From positions 620,001-684,000 of the forward strand of contig NZ_REEZ01000001.1 of assembly GCF_003990445.1 (NCBI RefSeq): a stretch of DNA of 64,000 bases, written 5' to 3'. This document shows positions 15,029 through 22,349 of the stretch, one piece after another; position 1 is the first letter of the stretch, and each line of letters begins with the position of its first letter. Under the pieces are notes generated by a model. The model was not told where the DNA came from. It did no database searches and saw only the letters and a list, made by a program, of their open reading frames with translations. Origin of the DNA: Pararhodobacter zhoushanensis. GTDB taxonomy: Bacteria > Pseudomonadota > Alphaproteobacteria > Rhodobacterales > Rhodobacteraceae. Made by a program: the position numbers and the translations under genes.

Positions 15029-15238
15029 ATGAACCGCACAGATATCATCAGCGCTATAGAGGCCTACGCTGCGAAGCACAGCCTCGCGCCATCGACTGTA
15101 ACCGAGCGAGCCGTTCGGAATAGTCGCCTGTACTCTCGCATGAAGAACGGCGGGGACTGCACGACCGATGTCGCGCAACGCCTCCTCGCATTCATGCGGG
15201 AAGAACAAGAAGAACCGCCGCTTCCCGCTGCGTCCTGA
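15029..15238 (+). CDS. Cro-like small DNA-binding protein
   Basis: A 69-aa protein beginning MNRTDIISAIEAYAAKHSLAPSTVTERAVRNSRLYSRMKNG, a helix-turn-helix-like core of the YdaS/Cro type. It is the first rightward gene from the operator region and ends in TGATG. By position it should be the counterpart of the CI-like repressor that commits to lytic growth. Confidence 0.7.
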   Translation: MNRTDIISAIEAYAAKHSLAPSTVTERAVRNSRLYSRMKNGGDCTTDVAQRLLAFMREEQEEPPLPAAS

Positions 15239-15306
15239 TGCCATCCGTTCCAAACCCCTATCCCCTCGATGATGCCGCGCGTCACTCAACCATGGAAGGT
15301 CTGAGC

Positions 15307-15552
15307 ATGTCCCCCGGAAAGAGTTCCAAGCGGCAGGCGCTGACCTATCGCCAGCATTTTGCCGAGGCATGGTCGCAATTCCTGCGCGCAAGCTTCGACA
15401 GCCCCGAGCATGCGGCGCATCTGTTCGGCGTCGATGGATCGACCGCGCGCAAATGGTGGGAGGGCAGTCATGCGCCCTCGGGGTTTGCTGTTGGCTATGC
15501 GTTTTCACTGGCGCCGGATGCGGCGTCGCGTTTTCTGGGGGGTTCCGTGTGA
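15307..15552 (+). CDS. Small helix-turn-helix-like protein
   Basis: An 81-aa protein from MSPGKSSKRQALTYRQHF. The core FAEAWSQFLRASFDSPEHAAHLFGVDGSTARKWWEGSHAPSGFAV reads as an HTH in which VDGSTARKWWEG is the recognition helix. The start at 15307 is preferred because GGAAGG lies 7 bases upstream; a coupled start at 15238 is also possible. Probably a second lytic-phase regulator. Confidence 0.6.
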   Translation: MSPGKSSKRQALTYRQHFAEAWSQFLRASFDSPEHAAHLFGVDGSTARKWWEGSHAPSGFAVGYAFSLAPDAASRFLGGSV

Positions 15553-15776
15553 TGGGTATTCGGTTTCGCGCGACGGTCGCCGAGCTGCTGCTTGCCACCC
15601 ATGTGCGCGCGTTCGGCGCGTGGTGGCAGGCCAAGGCTGCGCGCCGGTTGGGAAAGTTTTCCGGGGGATGTGCGGCCCCCTTGAAAATGGATGCGGAAAG
15701 CACAGGCCCTTCCGTGGAACGCAAGGCGTCGACCGAAACCGTCGTGTCTGTGCCGGTGCGGGGGGCGATCTCGTGA
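15552..15776 (+). CDS. Hypothetical early phage protein
   Basis: A 74-aa ORF overlapping its neighbours by 1 bp (TGATG) and 4 bp (GTGA). The first half (VAELLLATHVRAFGAWWQAKAARRLGK) is an amphipathic helix. No domain recognised; support comes from operon spacing. Confidence 0.45.
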   Translation: MGIRFRATVAELLLATHVRAFGAWWQAKAARRLGKFSGGCAAPLKMDAESTGPSVERKASTETVVSVPVRGAIS

Positions 15777-16441
15777 GCGCCGAGTGGACCCCGATCCCCG
15801 AGGCCAAGCTGTCGCGGGTGCGCGCCCTGTTGGACCCCACATCATTGGGTCATCAGCTGGTCGACATTCTGAGCGAAGGGCCCAGCGATCTGTCGCGGCT
15901 GGCGCTGCGGACTTTCGGCCCGCGTGAGTTCCGTCACAACCCTGACCGCATCATCGCGCGGTCGTTTGCCGTGTCAAAATACAGTCTGGTGGGCAAGCTT
16001 GGCACGCAGGGTCTGGCGATTGTCGAGCAACGCGCCGGGCGGGCCAGTGAACCGCTGTCCGCCGTCTGGGCCTTGATCGAGGTGGATCGCGTCAACGCCG
16101 ATCCTGACGCGCCCGCGCCGCTGCGCCATGTGCCGCGGCGCGTCGACTGGGTTGCCGATGTGGCAGAGCCACGCGCGGTGCTGGTGCAGGCGCTAGCCGA
16201 GCAGCTGGACGCGCTGCCCGCCGGGCATCTGCTGGCCTTCCACACCGGGGTGAACCGCCCTGCCCCGGCACTGGGCCGGATCGCGCGCGACGTTGCTGAC
16301 GCGGCGGGTTGCGCGATGGCCAGCTGGCCCGAGGATCCGGTGCATGTCGATCCCCGCCGCTGGACCTGGGCGATCCGCAAGCCGCTGGCCGGCGCTGCCG
16401 CCCGGGCCTTGTGCAACGCCTCCTGCGGGGTCAGCGCGTGA
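15773..16441 (+). CDS. Hypothetical early phage protein
   Basis: A 222-aa protein with a GTG start in GTGA overlap with the previous gene. It looks globular and soluble (SLGHQLVDILSEGPSDLSRLALRTFG; VDWVADVAEPRAVLVQALAEQLDALPAGH). No catalytic motif or known family is visible. Confidence 0.55.
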   Translation: MSAEWTPIPEAKLSRVRALLDPTSLGHQLVDILSEGPSDLSRLALRTFGPREFRHNPDRIIARSFAVSKYSLVGKLGTQGLAIVEQRAGRASEPLSAVWALIEVDRVNADPDAPAPLRHVPRRVDWVADVAEPRAVLVQALAEQLDALPAGHLLAFHTGVNRPAPALGRIARDVADAAGCAMASWPEDPVHVDPRRWTWAIRKPLAGAAARALCNASCGVSA

Positions 16442-16743
16442 GCGCCCCCGTTCCCCATTCGCGCGACCTCCTCCCCGCGCGGATCGCTGCCGACAGTTGC
16501 TCCCCCGTTGCTGTCGGCAGCACCTTATCCCGTGCGCGGCGGGTCATCCGCGCTGCTTGCTTCCTGTCAACTTCCCCGGCGGCGGCCCACGCTGCCGGGG
16601 CCTTTTCTCAGCCGCTTTCCGGCCTGCGCCCGCGTGACGCAGCCCCGAGCGCGTCCGGTTCCGTTTTTGTTAACCGCACCCCATACGGTGGCCATTCCGG
16701 CCGGTGCGGGCGCGCTCGATCTGTTCCCAGCATCATGAGGTAG
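16438..16743 (+). CDS. Doubtful ORF in a 300-bp gap
   Basis: A possible 101-aa protein from a GTG overlapping the previous stop. It is Ser/Arg/Ala-rich, without hydrophobic core or family. The gap 16442-16746 may instead be untranslated leader for the next gene: it holds GCCGGGGCC-like hairpin sequence and a GAGGTAGGCC ribosome site before 16747. Confidence 0.2.
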   Translation: MSAPVPHSRDLLPARIAADSCSPVAVGSTLSRARRVIRAACFLSTSPAAAHAAGAFSQPLSGLRPRDAAPSASGSVFVNRTPYGGHSGRCGRARSVPSIMR

Positions 16744-16746
16744 GCC

Positions 16747-17094
16747 ATGGCCCGCGAAGAGCTGAACTTTCTGGAATTCCTGCAGGGTTTTCGCCGTGGC
16801 GACCTGCTGAACGAGGCCGACACGCAGCTGTCCGAGCTGATCACCGCCGTCACCGAAACCGGTGGCAGCGGCGAGTTGGTTCTCAAGCTGCCGTTCAAGG
16901 TCAACAAGGCCGGGCAGCTGGAATGCCTGCCGGTGGTCGCTGCCAAGAAGCCGCGCCGCCCGCTGGGCACCGGGATCTTCTATGCCACCGACGACGGCAA
17001 GCTGACCCGCCGCGACCCCAACCAGGCGGACTGGCTGGAAGAGCAGGAACTGTCCGGGCGGCGTGCGCGCGCCCGTGCCGACGCTGCCGAGTAA
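16747..17094 (+). CDS. Hypothetical phage protein upstream of DUF2303
   Basis: A 115-aa acidic, soluble protein (MAREELNFLEFLQGFRRGD...). The middle (GELVLKLPFKVNKAGQLECLPVVAAKKPRRPLGTGIFYATDDG) reads like a beta-rich domain. It is followed after 33 bp by the DUF2303 gene, a pairing seen in other phage early regions, where it may assist recombination or replication. Function unknown. Confidence 0.65.
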   Translation: MAREELNFLEFLQGFRRGDLLNEADTQLSELITAVTETGGSGELVLKLPFKVNKAGQLECLPVVAAKKPRRPLGTGIFYATDDGKLTRRDPNQADWLEEQELSGRRARARADAAE

Positions 17095-17127
17095 CCCCGA
17101 AACCCCCTTGCCGTGAAGGATTGATCC

Positions 17128-17988
17128 ATGGCCCAGAAATCGACTGAAACCCCTGCCGACGTGCCTCTGGTTGCAGACATCTGCAGCCCGCGCGAGACGC
17201 TGGAAACCGTGCTGGCGGGTGTTGCGCTCAACAATCCGCATATCGAGCTGACCGACGGGCGCGAATTCATCCGCCTGCCCGGCGACCACAAGCTGCAGGA
17301 CGTGTCCAACCCTGACCGGCCTGCGCCGTTCATCAAGCAGTTGGTGACGGTCGATGACCGCGCGTCGCTGGTCGCCTATGTCAACCGCTTCTCGGATCCC
17401 CGCTCGGTGCTCGTGGCTGACTATGACGCAGGCGCGATCCGGGCGATGCTCGATTATCACGGCGACAACGGCGCAGGCGATCTGCTGGCCGGGCCGCTCA
17501 AGCACGCCGTCACCTTGAAGCTGCGCGACAGCGAAGAATTCAAGCGCTGGAACGCGATGCAGGGCAAGAAGATCCCGCAGGATGAATTCGCGGCCTTCCT
17601 CGAGGAAAACTCGGAGGACATCTGCGAGCCGGACCCGACCGTGATGATCGAGATCAGCCGCGATCTTGAAGCGACGCAGGGGGTCACCTTCAAATCGTCG
17701 GTGCGCCTGGAGAATGGCGATCGCAGCTTCGTCTATGAGACCGACACGCGCACCCGTGGCGAGCTGCATATCCCGCGCGAGTTCAAGATCCTGATCCCGC
17801 TCTATCAGGGCGAAGAGCCGGTCGAATTGCGCTGTGCCTTCCGCTGGAACGTGGGCGGCGGCGGGCTGGTGCTGGGTTTCGAGTGGCGCCGGGTCGAGTA
17901 CCTGCGTCAGGCCTATTTCGCGCAGATCGCCGCTGCGGCGTCCGAGGGAACCGGGCGCCCGCTGTTCTACGGTCGGTTGGCCGGCTGA
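17128..17988 (+). CDS. DUF2303 family phage protein (YfdQ-like)
   Basis: A 286-aa protein recognised as DUF2303 by ADYDAGAIRAMLDYHGDN, LRDSEEFKRWNAMQGKKIPQDEFAAFLEENSEDI and the C-terminal HIPREFKILIPLYQGEEPVELRCAFRWN. The family is common in temperate phages beside recombination genes; its activity is unknown. It overlaps the next ORF by 1 bp. Confidence 0.85.
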   Translation: MAQKSTETPADVPLVADICSPRETLETVLAGVALNNPHIELTDGREFIRLPGDHKLQDVSNPDRPAPFIKQLVTVDDRASLVAYVNRFSDPRSVLVADYDAGAIRAMLDYHGDNGAGDLLAGPLKHAVTLKLRDSEEFKRWNAMQGKKIPQDEFAAFLEENSEDICEPDPTVMIEISRDLEATQGVTFKSSVRLENGDRSFVYETDTRTRGELHIPREFKILIPLYQGEEPVELRCAFRWNVGGGGLVLGFEWRRVEYLRQAYFAQIAAAASEGTGRPLFYGRLAG

Positions 17989-18143
17989 TGATCTTCTGGC
18001 GCCTCATGCTTGAGACAGGCTCAGGCCAGCAGCCTATGGGGTTGCTGGCCGATGAGCAGATATGTCGGTTCATCCTGCTGGCATTCCGGGAAATCGGCGT
18101 GGCCGGTGACTGCCTGCGGTGGGTGCCGGGGGTGGCATCATGA
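17988..18143 (+). CDS. 51-aa hypothetical phage protein
   Basis: A short ORF coupled to both neighbours (TGATG, ATGA), beginning MIFWRLMLETGSGQQPMG and containing a helical ADEQICRFILLAFREIGVAG segment. The arrangement supports translation; function unknown. Confidence 0.45.
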   Translation: MIFWRLMLETGSGQQPMGLLADEQICRFILLAFREIGVAGDCLRWVPGVAS

Positions 18144-18619
18144 GCGCGCTCGACGCCAAGGCCTTCTGGGCCGATCTGCGCGACCACCCCTCCGTGCGCT
18201 TTGGCGTTACGGTGGAACTGATGGCGAAGGTCGCGCGGGGTCAGGTGTACCTGGCGACACCCTACACGCGCCTTGCCGCGCCCGCTGGGGTTTACGATCC
18301 GGCCCGGGCAGAGGATGCCGCCGCTCTTGCGGCGCAATGGCAGCGCTGGCTGGCGATGCGGGGCGTCACCGCCGTCTCGCCGATCGTGCAGTCGCAGGCC
18401 GTTACCCGGGATGTCCGGTCGTGGAAAGGTGGCGCAGCTGCGGCTTCTCTTGCGCTGGACGCTGCGTTCTGGACCCGCTGGTGTTCGCCGATGCTCGATG
18501 CGTCCAGCGCGATCTATGTGCCCGACATCGCCGGGTGGCGCGACTCGGACGGGATCCGGCATGAGGTGAGCAGTTTCGTCGCGCGGCCCCGGCCGGTCTA
18601 TGTGGCGGGCTGGCCATGA
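18140..18619 (+). CDS. DUF1937 family protein
   Basis: A 159-aa protein with the DUF1937 layout: a Rossmann-like start GQVYLATPYTR, then AAQWQRWLAMRGVTAVSPIVQSQAV, and PMLDASSAIYVPDIAGWRDSDGIRHEV. The fold is related to nucleoside 2-deoxyribosyltransferases, but the activity of phage members is unproven. Start set by the ATGA overlap; the 7 codons upstream are excluded. Confidence 0.75.
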   Translation: MSALDAKAFWADLRDHPSVRFGVTVELMAKVARGQVYLATPYTRLAAPAGVYDPARAEDAAALAAQWQRWLAMRGVTAVSPIVQSQAVTRDVRSWKGGAAAASLALDAAFWTRWCSPMLDASSAIYVPDIAGWRDSDGIRHEVSSFVARPRPVYVAGWP

Positions 18620-18642
18620 GCGCGGCTTCGGTTCGTCATAAC

Positions 18643-18677
18643 AAAAGACGGGCGATCAGCTCGCGCTGCCGCCCGTC
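18643..18677 (-). terminator. Intrinsic terminator (leftward)
   Basis: GACGGGCG / CGCCCGTC stem (18647-18654 with 18670-18677) followed on the minus strand by TTTT. It ends the leftward gene at 18730-18954. Confidence 0.65.
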
Positions 18678-18729
18678 AGTTCAGTCTGCAAAACTGGTTG
18701 TCTCCTCCCAAAAACAACATTTTTGCGGA

Positions 18730-18954
18730 TCAGAACAGGCTGGACTGCGTATCAGAAGAACCTCCCGTTCCTCCGATAGCAGTCTGCACGCGGCCTTGGT
18801 TCGTACCCAGCATAGAGCTGATGTCCTGAACCTTGTGCCCTGCGTCGCGCAGCAGGCGCGCCGTCTCCGCTTCGGCTTCGCTGAGATTGCGAGGCCTGAG
18901 AACGGACAGTTCATTGAGTATCACCCCTGTCGTGGGGTGTCGGATCGTAGCCAT
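18730..18954 (-). CDS. Small HTH-like protein on the opposite strand
   Basis: A 74-aa protein starting MATIRHPTTGVILNELSVLRP (AAAGGAC upstream), with the helix-turn-helix-like segment AETARLLRDAGHKVQDISSMLGTNQGRVQTAIGG. It is the only leftward gene in the rightward early block and has its own terminator, so it is an independent unit, perhaps expressed in the lysogen. A role as regulator is inferred only from the HTH shape. Confidence 0.65.
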   Translation of the reverse strand: MATIRHPTTGVILNELSVLRPRNLSEAEAETARLLRDAGHKVQDISSMLGTNQGRVQTAIGGTGGSSDTQSSLF

Positions 18955-19148
18955 GGGTTGTCCTTTCATATGGCTATGAGTGGCAGCGAGACGGATTTCT
19001 CGACTGCTGCGGGGGGCGATTCGGTTGGACGGGTCGCCCCCACACCACGGATTTTAGCCTGTGACGACATGTCGCGGGAGTCCTGTTTTGTTCACCCAAT
19101 TTGCACTGCAAAACGGGAAATATTTGCAGAATGCAGTGAGTGGCGTTC

Positions 19149-19799
19149 ATGACCCAAAGCAGCACCCCGGCGACAATGAGCGCCAAGCCGCATTTACAGC
19201 CAGTCGGCACCGACGATGTGTTCCGTTACCCGATACCGCTTGGCGTCCGGCTGGAATCGCACGGCTGGTTCCAGTTCCACCACGCGTGGTGGCGCACGTC
19301 TGATTTCCGCAGGGATGCTGACCGCGACGTGCGCGGCGTGTTCCTCGATTTGCTCTGCGCGTCGCAGGATGAAGATCCCGTTGGCACGCTGCCGGTCAGC
19401 GATAGCGATCTGGCGTGGGTCGCGCGTATCAGCCTGGACGAGTGGATGCGCTTGATGGCCCGGCCGATTACGCCGCTCTATGGCTGGACGCGTTGCATCG
19501 TCAGCGACGGGCGCGTGCGGCTTTATCATCCCAAGCTGCTGACCGTCACAAAATCGGCAGCGCAGTCAAAGGTCGACGCCGAGCAGAGGCGTGCAGATGA
19601 CCGCGAGCGCAAGCGTCTGAAAGACCTGCCAGAGCGCATTCTGCGCGCGGGCGGGTCACGCCGCATGTCGGAAGATCAGTCCTATGTGGTCCGGCTGGAT
19701 CAGGTGCTTTGCGAAACCTTGGAGCCCGGCACATCGCGCACCGTTTTGCGGGTCAAGCAGGCAATGGAGGCACTGGATCTGGCATCTATGGGCCGCTGA
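19149..19799 (+). CDS. Putative phage replication protein
   Basis: A 216-aa protein from MTQSSTPATMSAKPHLQ. The middle (HGWFQFHHAWWRTSDFRRDADRDVRGVFLDLLCASQDEDPVGTLPVSDSDLAWVARISLDEWMRL) resembles the N-terminal winged-helix type found in phage DUF1376-like replication proteins, followed by a basic tail (RRADDRERKRLKDLPERI). It is followed by repeats that could be an origin. The function is inferred. Confidence 0.5.
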   Translation: MTQSSTPATMSAKPHLQPVGTDDVFRYPIPLGVRLESHGWFQFHHAWWRTSDFRRDADRDVRGVFLDLLCASQDEDPVGTLPVSDSDLAWVARISLDEWMRLMARPITPLYGWTRCIVSDGRVRLYHPKLLTVTKSAAQSKVDAEQRRADDRERKRLKDLPERILRAGGSRRMSEDQSYVVRLDQVLCETLEPGTSRTVLRVKQAMEALDLASMGR

Positions 19800-19816
19800 G
19801 GGGCCGCGTCAAAACA

Positions 19817-19914
19817 TTCCGAAAACCTTCCGCCGGAAAGTTTCTGGAACGTTTTCGGAAAGAAACCGACCAAACGGGCACATTTGCCCGTTTTTGCGGC
19901 CCGAAAACCTTCCG
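19817..19914. repeat. Iteron-like and inverted repeats, possible replication origin
   Basis: TTCCGAAAAC (19817-19826) and GTTTTCGGAA (19851-19860) are a perfect 10-bp inverted pair, with the smaller TTCCGCCGGAA between them. CCGAAAACCTTCCG occurs at 19819-19832 and again at 19901-19914. The block lies in the 138-bp non-coding gap between two putative replication genes. Use as an origin or operator is inference. Confidence 0.45.
19872..19895 (+). terminator. Intrinsic terminator-like hairpin
   Basis: AAACGGGCA pairs with TGCCCGTTT around a CATT loop, ending in five T. It lies inside the repeat block and could stop or attenuate rightward early transcription. Confidence 0.6.
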
Positions 19915-19937
19915 GACTGAAAGGAGAAGAGAAGGAA

Positions 19938-20594
19938 ATGAAAAACTTAGGAAACAACGGCAACCGGTTGCATGTGGATAAGTCCGGCAGGGCTGAGAAA
20001 GGGGCGAAGATGGAAACGACAGAGACCAATCGGGACCGGGTGCGCAGGCTGCTGTTCGAGCCGCTGGGGTTCAGGCACCCAAAGAAGGTGGCAGAGGCGG
20101 CGGGCGTCGCGATGCTGAACGCCGTGGCGGATGAGCTGTCCTATATGAGCGACGACAACCTTGCCGTGCTGGCGCGTATGATGCGGGTGCATGGCGAAGG
20201 ATCATCGCGCGACTTCTGGCCCGCCCGCGCCGCCTTCATCAGCTTTGCGCATCTGTGCCAGCCCCTGCCCCTCGAAGCTGACACCAAGCTGATCAGCTGG
20301 TTCGCCTCGCGCGAGGGCGACCAGATGGTGCAGGACGGCACGCTGGTCGAGACCTGGCGCTATTTCGAGGCCAAGCGCATTCCGCCCGCCACGCCGCAAG
20401 CGCGGGCGCTGGTGCTGGACCGGGCGCGCGACGCTGCCCGGCGCATTGCCATCGTCCATGAGCGCCGGGATGGCGGCTGGGGTGTCGACCGGGCAGAGGC
20501 CGAGTTCGTGCGCCTGTATGAGGGCGATCAGGAACGGATGATGAAGCTGCTGCAGGATGTGCGCGCGGCAAAGGCAGAGGCGGTGCAGGGATGA
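19938..20594 (+). CDS. Hypothetical early phage protein, possibly replication-related
   Basis: A 218-aa protein with start MKNLGNNGNRLHV after GAAGGAA. Helical, with a segment FRHPKKVAEAAGVAMLNAVADELSYMSDDNLAVLARMMRVHGEG and a C-terminal acidic/basic helix (YEGDQERMMKLLQDVRAAKAEAVQG). No motif for helicase or primase. Coupled to the NusG-like gene by ATGATG overlap. Confidence 0.55.
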   Translation: MKNLGNNGNRLHVDKSGRAEKGAKMETTETNRDRVRRLLFEPLGFRHPKKVAEAAGVAMLNAVADELSYMSDDNLAVLARMMRVHGEGSSRDFWPARAAFISFAHLCQPLPLEADTKLISWFASREGDQMVQDGTLVETWRYFEAKRIPPATPQARALVLDRARDAARRIAIVHERRDGGWGVDRAEAEFVRLYEGDQERMMKLLQDVRAAKAEAVQG

Positions 20595-21223
20595 TGATGG
20601 CAAGAGCATTTGACGGGCGCGGTGCCGTGGCTGTGGGCGATGTGGTCAGCACCTCTGGCCCTGAACCCTTGTTCCGCCCCGGCCCGGCGCAGTGGTACGC
20701 CCTGCGTGTGGAAGCGCAGCGCGAAAACTTCGTTGAGCGCTGGCTATCACTGCGGGGTGTGATGGGGTTCCATCCGGTTGAGACCCGCATGGTGGTACGC
20801 CGCGGGCGCAAGATTCTTCACGCCAAGCGCTACCTGCCCGGTTATGTCTTCGCCCGGTTCCCTGGGTATCCTGTCGTGCATGCCATCCGCACCCTGCCTC
20901 ATGTTCTGGGCGCGCTGACGGGGCAGGATGGTAACTGGGCCTGCATCAAGCCCGAGGATCTGCGCGCGCTCTATGACATGCGGCAGGTCGATGCGAAGAT
21001 TAAGGATGCCGAGGCAGCAGCCGCGGCGCGGCGCAAGGCAGCGCGTGCTCTGCGTGCCGGCGGTGGTGCACTGTTTCGCGCGGGGCCGATGGCTGGAACA
21101 CGCTGCGAGGTGATCGAGATTGCAGGATCGGGCGATGTGCGGGTTCGTCTGCGCCTCTTTGGGGCTGAGCACCTGGTCTCGGCACACGCAGAAGATCTGA
21201 TCTCGATCCGCAAGGCCAGTTGA
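20591..21223 (+). CDS. NusG/RfaH-like transcription elongation factor
   Basis: A 210-aa protein with a NusG N-terminal (NGN) domain at about 35-130 (QWYALRVEAQRENFVERWLSLRG...KRYLPGYVFARFP) and a KOW-like segment at about 163-195 (FRAGPMAGTRCEVIEIAGSGDVRVRLRLFG). A long Ala/Lys/Arg linker joins them. It is the last gene before the late operon and is followed by a terminator, so it is a good candidate for the late antiterminator. Host NusG is normally next to secE/rplK, which is absent. Confidence 0.8.
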   Translation: MMMARAFDGRGAVAVGDVVSTSGPEPLFRPGPAQWYALRVEAQRENFVERWLSLRGVMGFHPVETRMVVRRGRKILHAKRYLPGYVFARFPGYPVVHAIRTLPHVLGALTGQDGNWACIKPEDLRALYDMRQVDAKIKDAEAAAAARRKAARALRAGGGALFRAGPMAGTRCEVIEIAGSGDVRVRLRLFGAEHLVSAHAEDLISIRKAS

Positions 21224-21354
21224 CAGACGGCCCAAGGCGTCGCTAATGTCCCTGCTCATAGCCTCATGGCTGCGCAACCCACCCACACGGGCATCGGACG
21301 CAGTCGGGTGGGCGGCGAGGGTTCGTTCAAACGCGAGGCCCACCACGCCTGAAT

Positions 21355-21383
21355 AGCGCCTAGCGGAAACGCCGGGCGCTTTT
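21355..21383 (+). terminator. Intrinsic terminator before the late genes
   Basis: AGCGCC pairs with GGCGCT (21355-21360 with 21375-21380), with an inner GCG-GAAA-CGC hairpin, followed by TTT. It stands between the NusG-like gene and HNH/terminase, where an antiterminator would have to act. The rest of 21224-21395 shows no gene. Confidence 0.6.
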
Positions 21384-21395
21384 GCGTTTCAGGGT

Positions 21396-21815
21396 ATGGG
21401 CAGGCTCACAGCGATCTCGTCTCGATTGGTGACATCAGCACCCCGACGCCTTGCACCGATGGTCGACCACACAGACGAACATTCTCGCGATGCCGCATCG
21501 CCCTGGCGCAAGCTGCAGAAGACTGCGCAGTGGCAGCGCCTTCGCTGGGATATCCTGATCCGCGACGACTTCACCTGCCGTTCTTGCGGTTTCGAGCATC
21601 CTCTCACCTGTGATGCCATCGCCCTCAAGGCGTTGGGTCGCAGCGATCTGATCAAGGGCAAAGCGCCCGACATGGTCGTGGATCATATCAGACCGCACAA
21701 AGGCGACGCCGCCCTGTTCTGGGGACCAGGCAACCTGCAGTGCCTGTGCAAGGCGTGCCACGACACCATCAAGCAGCGCCAAGACCGGCGGGCCGAGAGG
21801 GAGGGGGGGGTCTAA
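21396..21815 (+). CDS. HNH endonuclease
   Basis: A 139-aa packaging-associated nuclease. Zn-binding CRSCG at about 66 and CLCKACHD, and the HNH core VVDHIRPHKGDAALFWGPGNLQCLCKACHD, are clear. In HK97-like phages an HNH protein next to TerS/TerL is required for cos cleavage, so this phage probably packages by cohesive ends (inference). Confidence 0.9.
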   Translation: MGRLTAISSRLVTSAPRRLAPMVDHTDEHSRDAASPWRKLQKTAQWQRLRWDILIRDDFTCRSCGFEHPLTCDAIALKALGRSDLIKGKAPDMVVDHIRPHKGDAALFWGPGNLQCLCKACHDTIKQRQDRRAEREGGV

Positions 21816-21872
21816 TCTCCCCAACCCCCTACCCGCTCTAGACCGGCGTACATCTCACGCGGAGATTTTTTT

Positions 21873-22349
21873 TTGGGAAAGAGCGAAAATCAGTCCGCTG
21901 TTGGGGTCAACCTGTTCGGGGACACCGTTGTGCTGCCCTCCGGGCGGCGTGGACGGCCCGCTCATTGCTGGGCGCTCTCGACTGAAAACATGGTGACAAT
22001 GGGCTGTGCACTGGGGCTGAGCGACGGCGAAATTGCGCAGGGGATCGGGGTAAGCCTTCCCACGCTGCGCAAGTATTATTTTTCTGCGCTTCAGCGGCGG
22101 GACATGCACAGGACTCGCTATGAGTTGTGGCGCGCCGCCAAACTTGCGGAATTGGGCGACTGCGGAAACGTCGGCGCGCTGAAGGAACTGGAAAAGACCA
22201 TGCTGCGATTCGATCGTCTAGCGGCAGAGAAAAAGTTGCGCGACGCTGTGTCCGAACCCGAAGCTGTCGGCAAGAAGGAACAGGCCCGGCGTGCCGCGAA
22301 GACGGCTGCCGCAGGTGACAACGATCTCACGCCGGGGCTCTGGCACTAG
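21873..22349 (+). CDS. terS: Terminase small subunit
   Basis: A 158-aa DNA-recognition subunit. The HTH-like ALGLSDGEIAQGIGVSLPTLRKYYFSAL and a helical C-terminal part match phage TerS. The start is TTG after nine consecutive T (21866-21874) that follow a GGAG site. The stop is immediately before terL. Confidence 0.8.
   Translation: MGKSENQSAVGVNLFGDTVVLPSGRRGRPAHCWALSTENMVTMGCALGLSDGEIAQGIGVSLPTLRKYYFSALQRRDMHRTRYELWRAAKLAELGDCGNVGALKELEKTMLRFDRLAAEKKLRDAVSEPEAVGKKEQARRAAKTAAAGDNDLTPGLWH

Noticed and set aside
18616-19152. 178-aa plus-strand ORF
   Set aside because: Antisense to the better-supported 74-aa HTH-like gene and its terminator.
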